Shown one piece after another: positions 17,269 through 25,415 of a stretch of DNA of 64,000 nucleotides. This stretch comes from Candidatus Izimoplasma sp. ZiA1. GTDB lineage: Bacteria; Bacillota_I; Bacilli_A; Izemoplasmatales; Izemoplasmataceae. The position numbers and the translations under genes are program-made. The notes beneath the pieces were generated by a model that was not told where the DNA came from, did no database searches, and saw nothing but the letters and a program-made list of their open reading frames with translations. The stretch lies in assembly GCA_002285055.1 (NCBI GenBank), contig NQYJ01000002.1, positions 1 to 64,000 on the forward strand, read 5' to 3'. Position 1 is the first letter of the stretch; every line of letters starts with the position of its first letter.

Positions 17269-18510
17269 ATGAAAATTAAAGATATAGTATGTTCAAAATC
17301 ACTGACTGGATTTTATTTTGATGATCAAGCAGCAATAAAAAAAGGTGCAAAAAATGACGGGTTTACATATATTGGAGAACCAATAACTCAAAATTTCACT
17401 CAAATAAGACAAAAAGGTGAAGCTGTTTCAATTATGTTAGTTTTAGAAGACGGTCAAGTTGCATTAGGTGATGCTGCAGCTGTTCAATATAGTGGTTGTG
17501 GTGGGCGTGACGTGCTGTTCCTAAGTGACCAAGGAATTGAAACAATTGAAACATTCATTAAACCACTTTTAGTTGGTAGAGATGTGTCTACTTTTAAAGC
17601 AAATGCTGAGGAAATTGATAGTTTAATAGTAGATGGGAAAAAACTTCATACAGCACTACGTTATGGATTAACTCAAGCTTTATTAGATGCAACTGCTAAA
17701 GCTAATAAAATTACAATGGCAGAAGTTGTAAGAAAAGAATATAAGATTGAAGAAAAAGAATATAATAGAATCCCTTTATTTGCTCAATCTGGTGATGATA
17801 GATATACAAATGTAGATAAAATGATTATTAAAGAAGTTGAAGTAATGCCTCATGCATTAATCAATCATATTGAAACAAAACTTGGAAATTCAGGTGAAAT
17901 ACTTAAAAAATATGTGGCTTGGTTAAGAGGTAGAGTTATTAATTTACGAGTGAACTCAGAATACAATCCTATTTTCCATATTGACGTTTATGGGACAATT
18001 GGACTTATCTTTGATAATAATGTTGAAAAGATATATAATTACTTATGTGAACTTGAAGAAGTTGCAAGTCCATTTACATTAAGAATTGAAGGACCAGTAG
18101 ATGCTGGTAACCGTTTAGAAACAATGGAAGCATTAAGAGATATTACAAAAATGATAGATGACAACGGTCGTAAAATTGAAATTGTTGCGGATGAATGGTG
18201 TAACACTTTTGATGATGTAAAATACTTTGCAGATAACCGTGCTGGACATATGTTACAAGTAAAAACACCAGATTTAGGTGGAGTAAACAACGTTATTGAC
18301 GCATTATTATATTGTAAAGAAAAAAATATTGGTGCTTATAGTGGTGGTACTTGTAATGAAACAAACATTAGTGCAGAAGTAACTACAAATATTGCAATTG
18401 CATGTAATGCAAAACAATGTTTAGCTAAACCAGGAATGGGAACTGATGAGGGTATTATGATTGTAGGTAATGTCATGAACCGCACATTAGCTTTAATAAA
18501 AAATAGATAG
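17269..18510 (+). CDS. mal: Methylaspartate ammonia-lyase
   Basis: Enolase-superfamily enzyme that removes ammonia from 3-methylaspartate to give mesaconate. The 413 residues match the family length. The Lys in VKTPDLGG is residue 332, close to the catalytic Lys331 of the clostridial enzyme. The metal-binding acid region DEWCNTFDDVKYF precedes it, and SGGTCNETNISA near 364 is also characteristic. ATG at 17269 is 3 bp after the glmE stop, with GAGGAG inside the end of glmE. Confidence 0.97.
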   Translation: MKIKDIVCSKSLTGFYFDDQAAIKKGAKNDGFTYIGEPITQNFTQIRQKGEAVSIMLVLEDGQVALGDAAAVQYSGCGGRDVLFLSDQGIETIETFIKPLLVGRDVSTFKANAEEIDSLIVDGKKLHTALRYGLTQALLDATAKANKITMAEVVRKEYKIEEKEYNRIPLFAQSGDDRYTNVDKMIIKEVEVMPHALINHIETKLGNSGEILKKYVAWLRGRVINLRVNSEYNPIFHIDVYGTIGLIFDNNVEKIYNYLCELEEVASPFTLRIEGPVDAGNRLETMEALRDITKMIDDNGRKIEIVADEWCNTFDDVKYFADNRAGHMLQVKTPDLGGVNNVIDALLYCKEKNIGAYSGGTCNETNISAEVTTNIAIACNAKQCLAKPGMGTDEGIMIVGNVMNRTLALIKNR

Positions 18511-18518
18511 GTGATTTT

Positions 18519-18782
18519 ATGAAAAGTGCAGGATCTTTAGAATCAAGTGATTGTTTAATAACTGTTAGTTACAACAAGGATAAAAATAATACAGTTAATA
18601 TTGAGTCAATTGTATTTGATCAGTTTGGTGAGCAAATATTTGAAGTTATCAACAAGAGTCTTCAAGAACTAAACATAAAAAACGTTAATGTTTTATGCCA
18701 AGATAAGGGTGCACTTGATTACACAATAAAAGCAAGATTAGCAACAGCTTTAAAAAGACTAGAAGGTGAAAACAATGAGTAG
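18519..18782 (+). CDS. citD: Citrate lyase-type acyl carrier protein (gamma subunit)
   Basis: This small acyl carrier subunit holds the triphosphoribosyl-dephospho-CoA prosthetic group. The 87 residues contain AGSLESSD near 4-11, where the Ser in the GxLESxD motif is the modification site in the family, and DKGALDYTIKARL near the end. Because it sits between methylaspartase and the other lyase subunits, it probably belongs to a citramalate lyase. Its end overlaps citE by 8 bp. Confidence 0.93.
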   Translation: MKSAGSLESSDCLITVSYNKDKNNTVNIESIVFDQFGEQIFEVINKSLQELNIKNVNVLCQDKGALDYTIKARLATALKRLEGENNE

Positions 18783-19599
18783 AAGTTATTTGTTTATACC
18801 AGGAAACAATCCTAATATGCTTCAGAATTTGGATGTTTTTAATGCTGATGCAGTTATTATTGATTTTGAAGACAGTGTTATTTCATATGATAAAGACTGT
18901 GCTCGTGATCTTGTTGAAAACTTTTTAAAAAAATACAACTTTGAAAACTTAGAAATATATATAAGAATTAATGATTTTGAATCAAATGATTTTTTAAAAG
19001 ATGTTCAAAGTACTCTTGATTTAAATATTAATGGGTATGTGTTACCAAAAGCTATGCCAGAATCTATTGACGATTTAAATAAACTAATAGGTACTAAGGG
19101 GAAAACAATAATTCCAATTATTGAATCCCCTTTAGCACTTCTTTTTGTAAGAGAAATTGCTTCAAAAGATAACCTACATGGGATATTACTTGGTGCTGAG
19201 GATTTTACAAAAGAGCTTAATGTACCAAGAACTTTGGAAGCTTCAGAAATTTTTTATGCTAGAAGCATAATTAGTATCGCTTGTAACGCTTTTAACATTG
19301 ATTCAATTGATACACCTTTTACTAATACTGATGATATCTCAAATTTAAGAGTTGATTCATTAAAAGCAAAACAATTAGGATTTACATCTAAATCAAGTAT
19401 TCATCCTAATCATGTTGAGACCATTAATCAAGTTTTTGCTCCAAGTAAAAGCGAAATAGAAAATGCATTAAGAATTGTTACTAAAGCTAAAACTGAATTA
19501 AAAGGTGCATTTAGTTTAGATGGAAAAATGGTCGATTTACCAATCATTAAAAAAGCAGAAAAAACAATAGAAACAGCAAAAAAATATAATTTGTTATAG
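18775..19599 (+). CDS. citE: Citrate/citramalate lyase beta subunit (CitE-like)
   Basis: The beta subunit cleaves the acyl-carrier-bound substrate, releasing a 2-oxoacid (oxaloacetate for citrate, pyruvate for citramalate). The 274 residues begin MSRSYLFIPGNNP, typical of the HpcH/CitE family, with VIIDFEDSV near 26, IIPIIESP near 118, GAEDFTKEL near 140 and SSIHPNH near 204. ATG at 18775 is chosen over GTG at 18766 because AAGGTG then serves as ribosome binding site. In this operon the likely substrate is (3S)-citramalyl thioester; the sequence alone does not settle citrate versus citramalate. Confidence 0.93.
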   Translation: MSRSYLFIPGNNPNMLQNLDVFNADAVIIDFEDSVISYDKDCARDLVENFLKKYNFENLEIYIRINDFESNDFLKDVQSTLDLNINGYVLPKAMPESIDDLNKLIGTKGKTIIPIIESPLALLFVREIASKDNLHGILLGAEDFTKELNVPRTLEASEIFYARSIISIACNAFNIDSIDTPFTNTDDISNLRVDSLKAKQLGFTSKSSIHPNHVETINQVFAPSKSEIENALRIVTKAKTELKGAFSLDGKMVDLPIIKKAEKTIETAKKYNLL

Positions 19600-19607
19600 G
19601 TGATATT

Positions 19608-21008
19608 ATGAGTACAAAAATCTTATATAATTTAGAATCACTATATGAAGAAATTGATATTTTTGAACATAAAAACATATCATTCCATCACCATTTACGA
19701 AATGGTGATTTTGTTCTTAATATGGTGCTAAAGAAATACTTAGAAATGGATGTAAAAGAATTGAATTTATTTCCTAGTTCAATTTTTCCAACTTATACAA
19801 CAATCTTAGATTTAATTAAAAATGATCAGATAAACAATATAACTACTAACTATCTAAATGGTCCAGTTGCTGAGTATATCTCAAAAAATGGCTTAATAGG
19901 AAAACTGAAGATGCAAACACACGGAGGACGAGCAAGAAGTATTATTGAAGGAAATAATAATATTGATATAGCGTATATCGCAGCTCCATATGTTGATAAG
20001 TTAGGTAATGCAGTTGGTTATAAAGGTAAAAACGCATGTGGTAGTCTTGGGTATGCAATTGCTGATTCAAAATATGCAAAAATCAAGATTCTAATTACTG
20101 ATACTTTAGTTGAAGAAGTTGATAATCCTGAAATTGATGGAGCTAATATCGATTATATAATCGTTGTCGATTCAATTGGAGATAGTAACGGGATTGTTAG
20201 TGGAACTACACAAGTAACTAAAAACCCTGTAGGAGTTAAAATTGCTCGTTACACATCTGAATTGATAAACGAACTGGGATACATTAAAAATGGATTCTCA
20301 TTCCAATCTGGAGCTGGAGGCGTAAGCTTGAAAGCTACTGAGTATATTGGTGAAATAATGAGAAAAAATAATGTAATTGCATCATTTTTTTCAGGAGGAA
20401 TTACTAAGTACCATGTCGATATGTTAGAGGAAGGCCTTGTTGAAAAACTATATGATGTTCAATGCTTTGACTTAGATGCTGTTAGATCAATAAGTAAAAA
20501 TAAAAATCATATTCCTATAAGTGCATCAATCTATGCGAATCCAAATGACGAAAAAATGGTTATTAAAGACTTAGATTGCGTAATTTTAGGAGCAGCTGAG
20601 ATTGATTATGATTTTAATGTTAATGTTACATCATCATCACATCAAATGTTGATGGGTGGTAGCGGTGGACATAGCGATACGGCAACAGAAGCTAAATTAA
20701 CTATCATCGTTTCACCACTAATTAAAGCTAGAATTCCCGTAATCAAAGACCGTGTAATGACTATAACTACATTAGGCAAAAACGTGGACTGCTTAGTTAC
20801 AGAACGCGGTATTGCGATAAACGAGAACCGCAAAGATTTAATTGAAAAGTTAAAAAATTCAAAATTAAAGATATATACTATAAAAGAATTAGCAAACATA
20901 GCACATAATTATACAGGTATCCCAAAACAACTTAAAAAGGAATCAAAAATTATAGGTATGGTTGAAGATAGAACTTATGATATAATAGATTATATTTATA
21001 AAGCATAG
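19608..21008 (+). CDS. citF: Citrate/citramalate lyase alpha subunit (CitF-like)
   Basis: The alpha subunit transfers the substrate onto the acyl carrier protein in exchange for acetate. The 466 residues show FHHHLRNGD near 26-34 (the family has FHHHFR), THGGRARSIIEG, GSLGYAIADSKYAK, FQSGAGGVSLKAT, GGSGGHSDTATEAK and VTERGIAIN. It is somewhat shorter than the typical 500-520 residues, with the difference at the N-terminus. Nine bases separate it from citE. Confidence 0.94.
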   Translation: MSTKILYNLESLYEEIDIFEHKNISFHHHLRNGDFVLNMVLKKYLEMDVKELNLFPSSIFPTYTTILDLIKNDQINNITTNYLNGPVAEYISKNGLIGKLKMQTHGGRARSIIEGNNNIDIAYIAAPYVDKLGNAVGYKGKNACGSLGYAIADSKYAKIKILITDTLVEEVDNPEIDGANIDYIIVVDSIGDSNGIVSGTTQVTKNPVGVKIARYTSELINELGYIKNGFSFQSGAGGVSLKATEYIGEIMRKNNVIASFFSGGITKYHVDMLEEGLVEKLYDVQCFDLDAVRSISKNKNHIPISASIYANPNDEKMVIKDLDCVILGAAEIDYDFNVNVTSSSHQMLMGGSGGHSDTATEAKLTIIVSPLIKARIPVIKDRVMTITTLGKNVDCLVTERGIAINENRKDLIEKLKNSKLKIYTIKELANIAHNYTGIPKQLKKESKIIGMVEDRTYDIIDYIYKA

Positions 21009-21018
21009 GAGTGGTTTT

Positions 21019-22038
21019 ATGCTAACTATTAAAGAAGTTCTTTTAGAAAATGAAAAGCAAATATTGATTAATTTTTTAAATGAGAATAATTTAGAATATG
21101 AAGAAGATATAACATATTCTATTCTTGTTTATGAAGAAAATGAATTAGTCGCAACAGCAAGTCTTTCAAATAATATTATGAAAGACTTTTTGGTTAGAAA
21201 AGAGTTCATTGGACAGAATATAACTAATATGATGTTTACTCACCTAGTAAGTTATTTACACCAAAAAGATATCTACCATTATTTTGTCTTTACTACGCCT
21301 AAAAACGAAGTTATTTTTAAATCATTGAATATGACAACAATTGTAAAAACAATGAATACTGTTTTATTAGAAGGTGGTTCAAATATTTTACATGAACTAT
21401 CTAATTTGAAACACGAGTTTAATATTTCAAACAATAAAAAAAGCGCATTGATTATTAATGCTAATCCAATGACTTTAGGACACCTTTACTTAATAGAAAC
21501 TGCAAGTAAAGAAAGTGAAGAAGTATTAGTTTTTGTGGTTAGTGAGGATCAATCAAGCTTTCCTTTTAGAGACCGATATTCAATAATTTGCGAAGCAACA
21601 AAACATCTAAAAAATGTTACAGTGCTACCAAGTTTGCCTTATGTGGTTTCAAGAATATCCTTTCCAAAGTATTTTTTAAAGGAGGATAAGCTAATTACTG
21701 AAGAACACACTTTGATTGACGTGTTAATATATAAAGAATACTACCAAAAGATATTTAATATTAACATGAGATATGTTGGTGATGAGCCTTTAAGTTTTAA
21801 TACAAATAAATATAATGAAGTGATGAAATTATACTTAGGTAACAGGTTAAGAATAGTTAAAAGAATTGAAAGCAACGGAGAAGTAATTAGCGCATCATTA
21901 GTTAGAAAAATGCTTAAGGATAATAAAATAAGTGAGACAAAAAAATATTTACCATTAGCAACTTATAATTACTTGTTGTCTGAAAAGGGTGAAAAAGTAA
22001 TTAAGGACATACAAAGTAAAGAACTAGGTAGACACTAA
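21019..22038 (+). CDS. citC: [Citrate (pro-3S)-lyase] ligase (acetate:lyase ligase)
   Basis: CitC acetylates the prosthetic thiol of the lyase with acetate and ATP to activate it. The 339 residues combine an N-terminal GNAT-like segment (about 1-120) with a nucleotidyltransferase domain: SALIINANPMTLGHLYLIE has an H-x-x-H-like adenylyl motif variant (GHLYL) and ISASLVRKML near the C-terminus corresponds to the ISxSxVR motif. It ends at the first base of the next gene's ATG. Confidence 0.92.
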   Translation: MLTIKEVLLENEKQILINFLNENNLEYEEDITYSILVYEENELVATASLSNNIMKDFLVRKEFIGQNITNMMFTHLVSYLHQKDIYHYFVFTTPKNEVIFKSLNMTTIVKTMNTVLLEGGSNILHELSNLKHEFNISNNKKSALIINANPMTLGHLYLIETASKESEEVLVFVVSEDQSSFPFRDRYSIICEATKHLKNVTVLPSLPYVVSRISFPKYFLKEDKLITEEHTLIDVLIYKEYYQKIFNINMRYVGDEPLSFNTNKYNEVMKLYLGNRLRIVKRIESNGEVISASLVRKMLKDNKISETKKYLPLATYNYLLSEKGEKVIKDIQSKELGRH

Positions 22039-23309
22039 TGATTCTCAAGGCAAGAGAAGAAAGATACAAAAATATTCTAAAATTGTCAGAACTTAATCCT
22101 GAGTATACAATTATAGTTTTAAAAACAAATACTCCTGGTCCTGAAAAAAACAATTTATTTTCAGGAATAATTCTTAAGTATTTTAATAAGATAATTACTT
22201 CAAAGTTTAGTAGAAATATTAGAAAATCTACATTTGTAAACTCATTCGATGGTGATTATTATTATTACATTATAGAGAATGATTTTGAAGACACAAAAAA
22301 ATCAACAATTTATATAGAAGAAAATGAGGAACTTGGAAGATTAGTTGATATCGATGTTTATTATCAAAATGAATCGATATCTAGAAAAGAACTGAACTAT
22401 ACTAGTAGAAAATGTTTAATATGTGATAATGATGCATTTGTTTGCAGTAGAAATAGTGCTCACTCATTAATAGAATTACAAACTCACATTATTGAAACAA
22501 CTAAAGCGTTTTTTACAAAGTATTTCTATGAGTTGTCAATAGATTCGATGTATAAGGAACTTAACTTACATCCTAAATTTGGATTGGTATCCTTTATGGA
22601 TTCTGGTTCTCATATAGACATGAATTATCATACGTTTTTAGTAAGTATCGAAGCTTTAAAACCATACATTATGGAATTTATTACATTAAGCGTTGATGAT
22701 TTAAATTATAAAAGACTTCAATCAATAGGGTTAAATGCTGAAAAATCTATGTTTAAAGCGACCAACAACATAAATACTCATAAGGGTTTGATTTTTCTTT
22801 TAGGTATCTTTGTTAGTAGTGCAATTAATGCATTATTTAAAGATGCTACTATTCAAACATTAAGAGAAAATATAAAGAAAATAGCTTTTAATGTTGTAGG
22901 TGATTATTATGATAAAATATCTGATAAGAAAAAACTAAGTAATGCGGATAAAATTTTTAGAGATCTAAAAATTAAAGGGGTTAGAGAAGAAGCACTAAAC
23001 GGTTTATCTACACTTTTTGATAATGTGCAAGATGATTTTGATGATCGAACTAGATACATTAATTATCTGATTTATTACATGAGTAAACTTAACGATACTA
23101 CTGTTATCCATAAAACTGATTTGAACACTTTGATAATTGTTAAAAATGATATGCAAAAAATATTATCATCTGGTGGTTTTAACAACAATATCAGCTTGGT
23201 TAAAGATTTAAGTGAAAAATATAAGAGATTAAATATTAGCCCTGGTGGTAGTGCTGATATGCTTGTCTTATCAATACTATTAGAGAACATTATGTACCTT
23301 TATAATTAA
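22038..23309 (+). CDS. citXG: Fused CitX-CitG: apo-lyase phosphoribosyl-dephospho-CoA transferase / prosthetic group synthase
   Basis: One 423-residue chain carries both maturation activities of citrate-lyase-type enzymes. Residues 1-155 resemble CitX (RKCLICDNDAFVCSRNSAHS, matching the family R-x-C-L-x-C motif) and attach the prosthetic group to CitD. Residues from about 160 resemble CitG (FGLVSFMDSGSHIDMN near 184 and the helical C-terminal domain with PGGSADML) and make triphosphoribosyl-dephospho-CoA. The start overlaps the citC stop by one base. A terminator after it closes the operon. Confidence 0.9.
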   Translation: MILKAREERYKNILKLSELNPEYTIIVLKTNTPGPEKNNLFSGIILKYFNKIITSKFSRNIRKSTFVNSFDGDYYYYIIENDFEDTKKSTIYIEENEELGRLVDIDVYYQNESISRKELNYTSRKCLICDNDAFVCSRNSAHSLIELQTHIIETTKAFFTKYFYELSIDSMYKELNLHPKFGLVSFMDSGSHIDMNYHTFLVSIEALKPYIMEFITLSVDDLNYKRLQSIGLNAEKSMFKATNNINTHKGLIFLLGIFVSSAINALFKDATIQTLRENIKKIAFNVVGDYYDKISDKKKLSNADKIFRDLKIKGVREEALNGLSTLFDNVQDDFDDRTRYINYLIYYMSKLNDTTVIHKTDLNTLIIVKNDMQKILSSGGFNNNISLVKDLSEKYKRLNISPGGSADMLVLSILLENIMYLYN

Positions 23310-23341
23310 AAGACAACACTTTTTAAAGTGTTGTCTTTTTT
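23308..23341 (+). terminator. Bidirectional terminator
   Basis: AAAAGACAACACTTT pairs perfectly with AAAGTGTTGTCTTTT around a two-base loop. It ends both the lyase operon and the radical SAM gene; the latter's stop codon lies in the loop. Confidence 0.92.
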
Positions 23342-24252
23342 CCTTGATATGAGTTCGTCTCACGCATTTTTTTATCAATTTCATTCATTACAATAAACTT
23401 CTTCAAAGTCCATTGGGGTTCTATTAATAAATGTTTAGGACTATCTCCTGTTATTCTATGAACTATTATATTACTATTTAGGAGTTCAAGCTGATCAATT
23501 ACTAAATCTCTATACTCATTTAAAGAAAAAAGCTTAAATGGTTTTTCAAGATATATTTTAGCAAGTTTTGTTTGTCTCATAACATGTAACATATGAATTT
23601 TGATACCTTGAATATCTAAGGTGTTAAGGTACTTTATTATATTGAGAGAATCTTGGTATGAATCAGTTGGGAATCCATTAATTATATGGACAACGACATC
23701 AATTTCTCTTTTTCTTAGTTCTTTAACTGCTCGTTCAAAACATTCTTTGTTATGGCCTCTATTCATAAAACTGATCGTTTCATCATTAATACTTTGGAGT
23801 CCAAGTTCTATCTGAAGATATGTTTTCTTACTAAGTTCACCAAGAAGGTTATATTTTGCCTCATCTAATGCATCACATCTTGTTGCGATACTTAACCCAA
23901 CAATGTCTTCACTTAAAGAAATGGCTTCATCAAACATTATTCTAAGTTCATCAACAGGTTTATATGTATTTGTGTTTGCCTGAAAATAAACAATTGTTTT
24001 ACCATTCCACTTATTATTCATCATCTGTAATATTTTATTGTATTGTTCTTTGAGTGAGTCATTTTTGTCACCAGCAAAGTCTCCACTGCCTGATTCAGTA
24101 CAATAAATACAACCGCCTTTGAGAGTCTTAGATTCCTTGTTGGGACATGAAAAACCGCCATTTAAAGGTATTTTAAAGACTTTTTCACCGAATTTATGAC
24201 GGTAAAAAGCATTTAAGGTATTATATCGTTTTTCTTTAGTCATATATTCCAT
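23323..24252 (-). CDS. Radical SAM protein, YhcC/YtqA (TIGR01212) type
   Basis: An Fe-S and S-adenosylmethionine-dependent enzyme of the Elp3-like YtqA/YhcC family, whose substrate is not established. The cluster motif is GGFSCPNKESKTLKGGCIYC, with the long CX11CX2C spacing of this family. QANTNTYKP, GLSIATRCDAL and ELGLQSINDETI follow, as in Elp3-like proteins. ATG at 24252 is chosen because AGAGGTGAG lies directly upstream; an earlier GTG at 24279 lacks this. It runs opposite to the lyase operon. Confidence 0.9.
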   Translation of the reverse strand: MEYMTKEKRYNTLNAFYRHKFGEKVFKIPLNGGFSCPNKESKTLKGGCIYCTESGSGDFAGDKNDSLKEQYNKILQMMNNKWNGKTIVYFQANTNTYKPVDELRIMFDEAISLSEDIVGLSIATRCDALDEAKYNLLGELSKKTYLQIELGLQSINDETISFMNRGHNKECFERAVKELRKREIDVVVHIINGFPTDSYQDSLNIIKYLNTLDIQGIKIHMLHVMRQTKLAKIYLEKPFKLFSLNEYRDLVIDQLELLNSNIIVHRITGDSPKHLLIEPQWTLKKFIVMNEIDKKMRETNSYQGKKTTL

Positions 24253-24304
24253 AGTCTCACCTCTTGATAATTTTACCACAAAAAAGTAATAAAATATAAA
24301 TTTA

Positions 24305-24313
24305 TGTTATAAT
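24305..24313 (+). promoter_or_regulatory. Extended -10 promoter of the DUF1189 gene
   Basis: TGTTATAAT matches the extended -10, 16 bp before ATG 24329. Confidence 0.55.
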
Positions 24314-24328
24314 ATGTGTGGTGATAAT

Positions 24329-25126
24329 ATGTTTAATAGATTTAGAGATGGATTAGTATATCCAAGACGTGTAGTTGATTATCGAAAAGATAAAATAATA
24401 ATTCCTTTATTTTATGTTTTTCTATTCGCCATCGTAATGGCAACAGCATCTATTATAAATGTTGTAAAGTATGAAGGGTTGTCAGAAACATATAAAACAT
24501 ATGTTAAAGATAATCATAAGGAAATTACCAGTACATGTTCATTAGTTGATTATACATTAACTTGTGATCAAGATACTGATTTACTACTTTATGAAGATAG
24601 GTATATTTTTATCTATGCTAATAATAGTGACACAATTGATCCTACATTTTATGATGGTTTTAAGTATCATATTGTAATAAATGAAGATAATTATGATTTA
24701 TATTTTATGGGTAGTAGTATTGTTAATGGTAAACTTTCTGATTTATCTAGTGATTTAAAAAACTTAGATATTGATGGCAGTGATGAATATTTTAACGCCG
24801 CTTTTGGTATTGTTTCAAATAAACTAGTTGAATCAAGATTATATTGGGGTTCTGCTTTAATTATAATCCAAATAGTTCTTAATTTCTTACTGTATATGAT
24901 ATTTGTATTTGTAAATACAATATTCTTAAGAAGAAGATTTCCTGTTGTTCCGTTTAAGGAAAGTTTCGTTATGAGTGCTTATTCAGCTACTATGTTATTT
25001 ATTATTTTGGCTTTTAACAACATAATAAATCTTAATATATTTATAATTGTAGTTCTAATTTTTATGGCATTTAAACAAACAAATATGTTAAATGTTGAGA
25101 TTGCATCAAGACTAAAAAACAAATAA
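24329..25126 (+). CDS. DUF1189 family membrane protein
   Basis: The protein begins MFNRFRDGLVYPRRVVDYR, characteristic of DUF1189 proteins. A membrane span follows near residues 26-46, then an extracytoplasmic domain of about 120 residues with two Cys (STCSLVDYTLTC), and three C-terminal spans. ATG at 24329 follows GGTGAT and is preferred over ATG at 24314, which overlaps the promoter. Function is unknown. It is monocistronic, followed by the leuS leader. Confidence 0.75.
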   Translation: MFNRFRDGLVYPRRVVDYRKDKIIIPLFYVFLFAIVMATASIINVVKYEGLSETYKTYVKDNHKEITSTCSLVDYTLTCDQDTDLLLYEDRYIFIYANNSDTIDPTFYDGFKYHIVINEDNYDLYFMGSSIVNGKLSDLSSDLKNLDIDGSDEYFNAAFGIVSNKLVESRLYWGSALIIIQIVLNFLLYMIFVFVNTIFLRRRFPVVPFKESFVMSAYSATMLFIILAFNNIINLNIFIIVVLIFMAFKQTNMLNVEIASRLKNK

Positions 25127-25128
25127 TA

Positions 25129-25157
25129 TTGATTTTAAAAAAATGATGTGTTATTAT
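25129..25157 (+). promoter_or_regulatory. Promoter of leuS and its T-box leader
   Basis: TTGATT, 17 bp, TATTAT. Transcription would begin near 25164, just upstream of stem I of the T-box. Confidence 0.6.
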
Positions 25158-25164
25158 TAGAAAA

Positions 25165-25397
25165 AGTATAAGACAGTGAAATAGAAGTAGTAATTTATTA
25201 ATTCTTTGTAGAGACTCAATGGTTGGTGTGAATTGAGATGAATTGTAAATGAATTAGTCTATGGAGTTACTTAAGTGCAACTATTGAAGCTTAAGTCGTA
25301 AACCTGCGTTAAAGGATTGAGTGCTAGATAATTCTAGAACTAAGGTGGTACCACGGATTTTAATGATTCGTCCTTTATTTAAGGACGAATTTTTTTA
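25165..25397 (+). promoter_or_regulatory. Leucine T-box riboswitch (specifier UUA)
   Basis: The conserved T-box sequence AAGGTGGTACCACGG is at 25342-25356. It is followed by the terminator ATTCGTCCTT / AAGGACGAAT (25366-25390) and a T-run. Stem I folds with CTCAAT/ATTGAG and GGTTGGTG at its top. The specifier loop pairs ATTTAT with GTAAAT above and ATAGA with TCTAT below. Its 5' side carries AGTA and its 3' side GAA followed by TTA (25254-25256), a Leu codon matching leuS. Uncharged tRNA-Leu(UAA) should promote readthrough. Confidence 0.95.
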
Positions 25398-25415
25398 TTA
25401 TAAGGAGTGATTTTA

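Noticed and set aside
18039..18290. Antisense ORFs such as this one inside mal, and others in leuS, secA and eno
   Set aside because: They lie entirely within strongly supported genes, have no ribosome binding sites, and show shadow-frame composition.
22038..23309. Frameshift joining separate citX and citG genes
   Set aside because: The frame is continuous with no internal start signals, so a true fusion is simpler.
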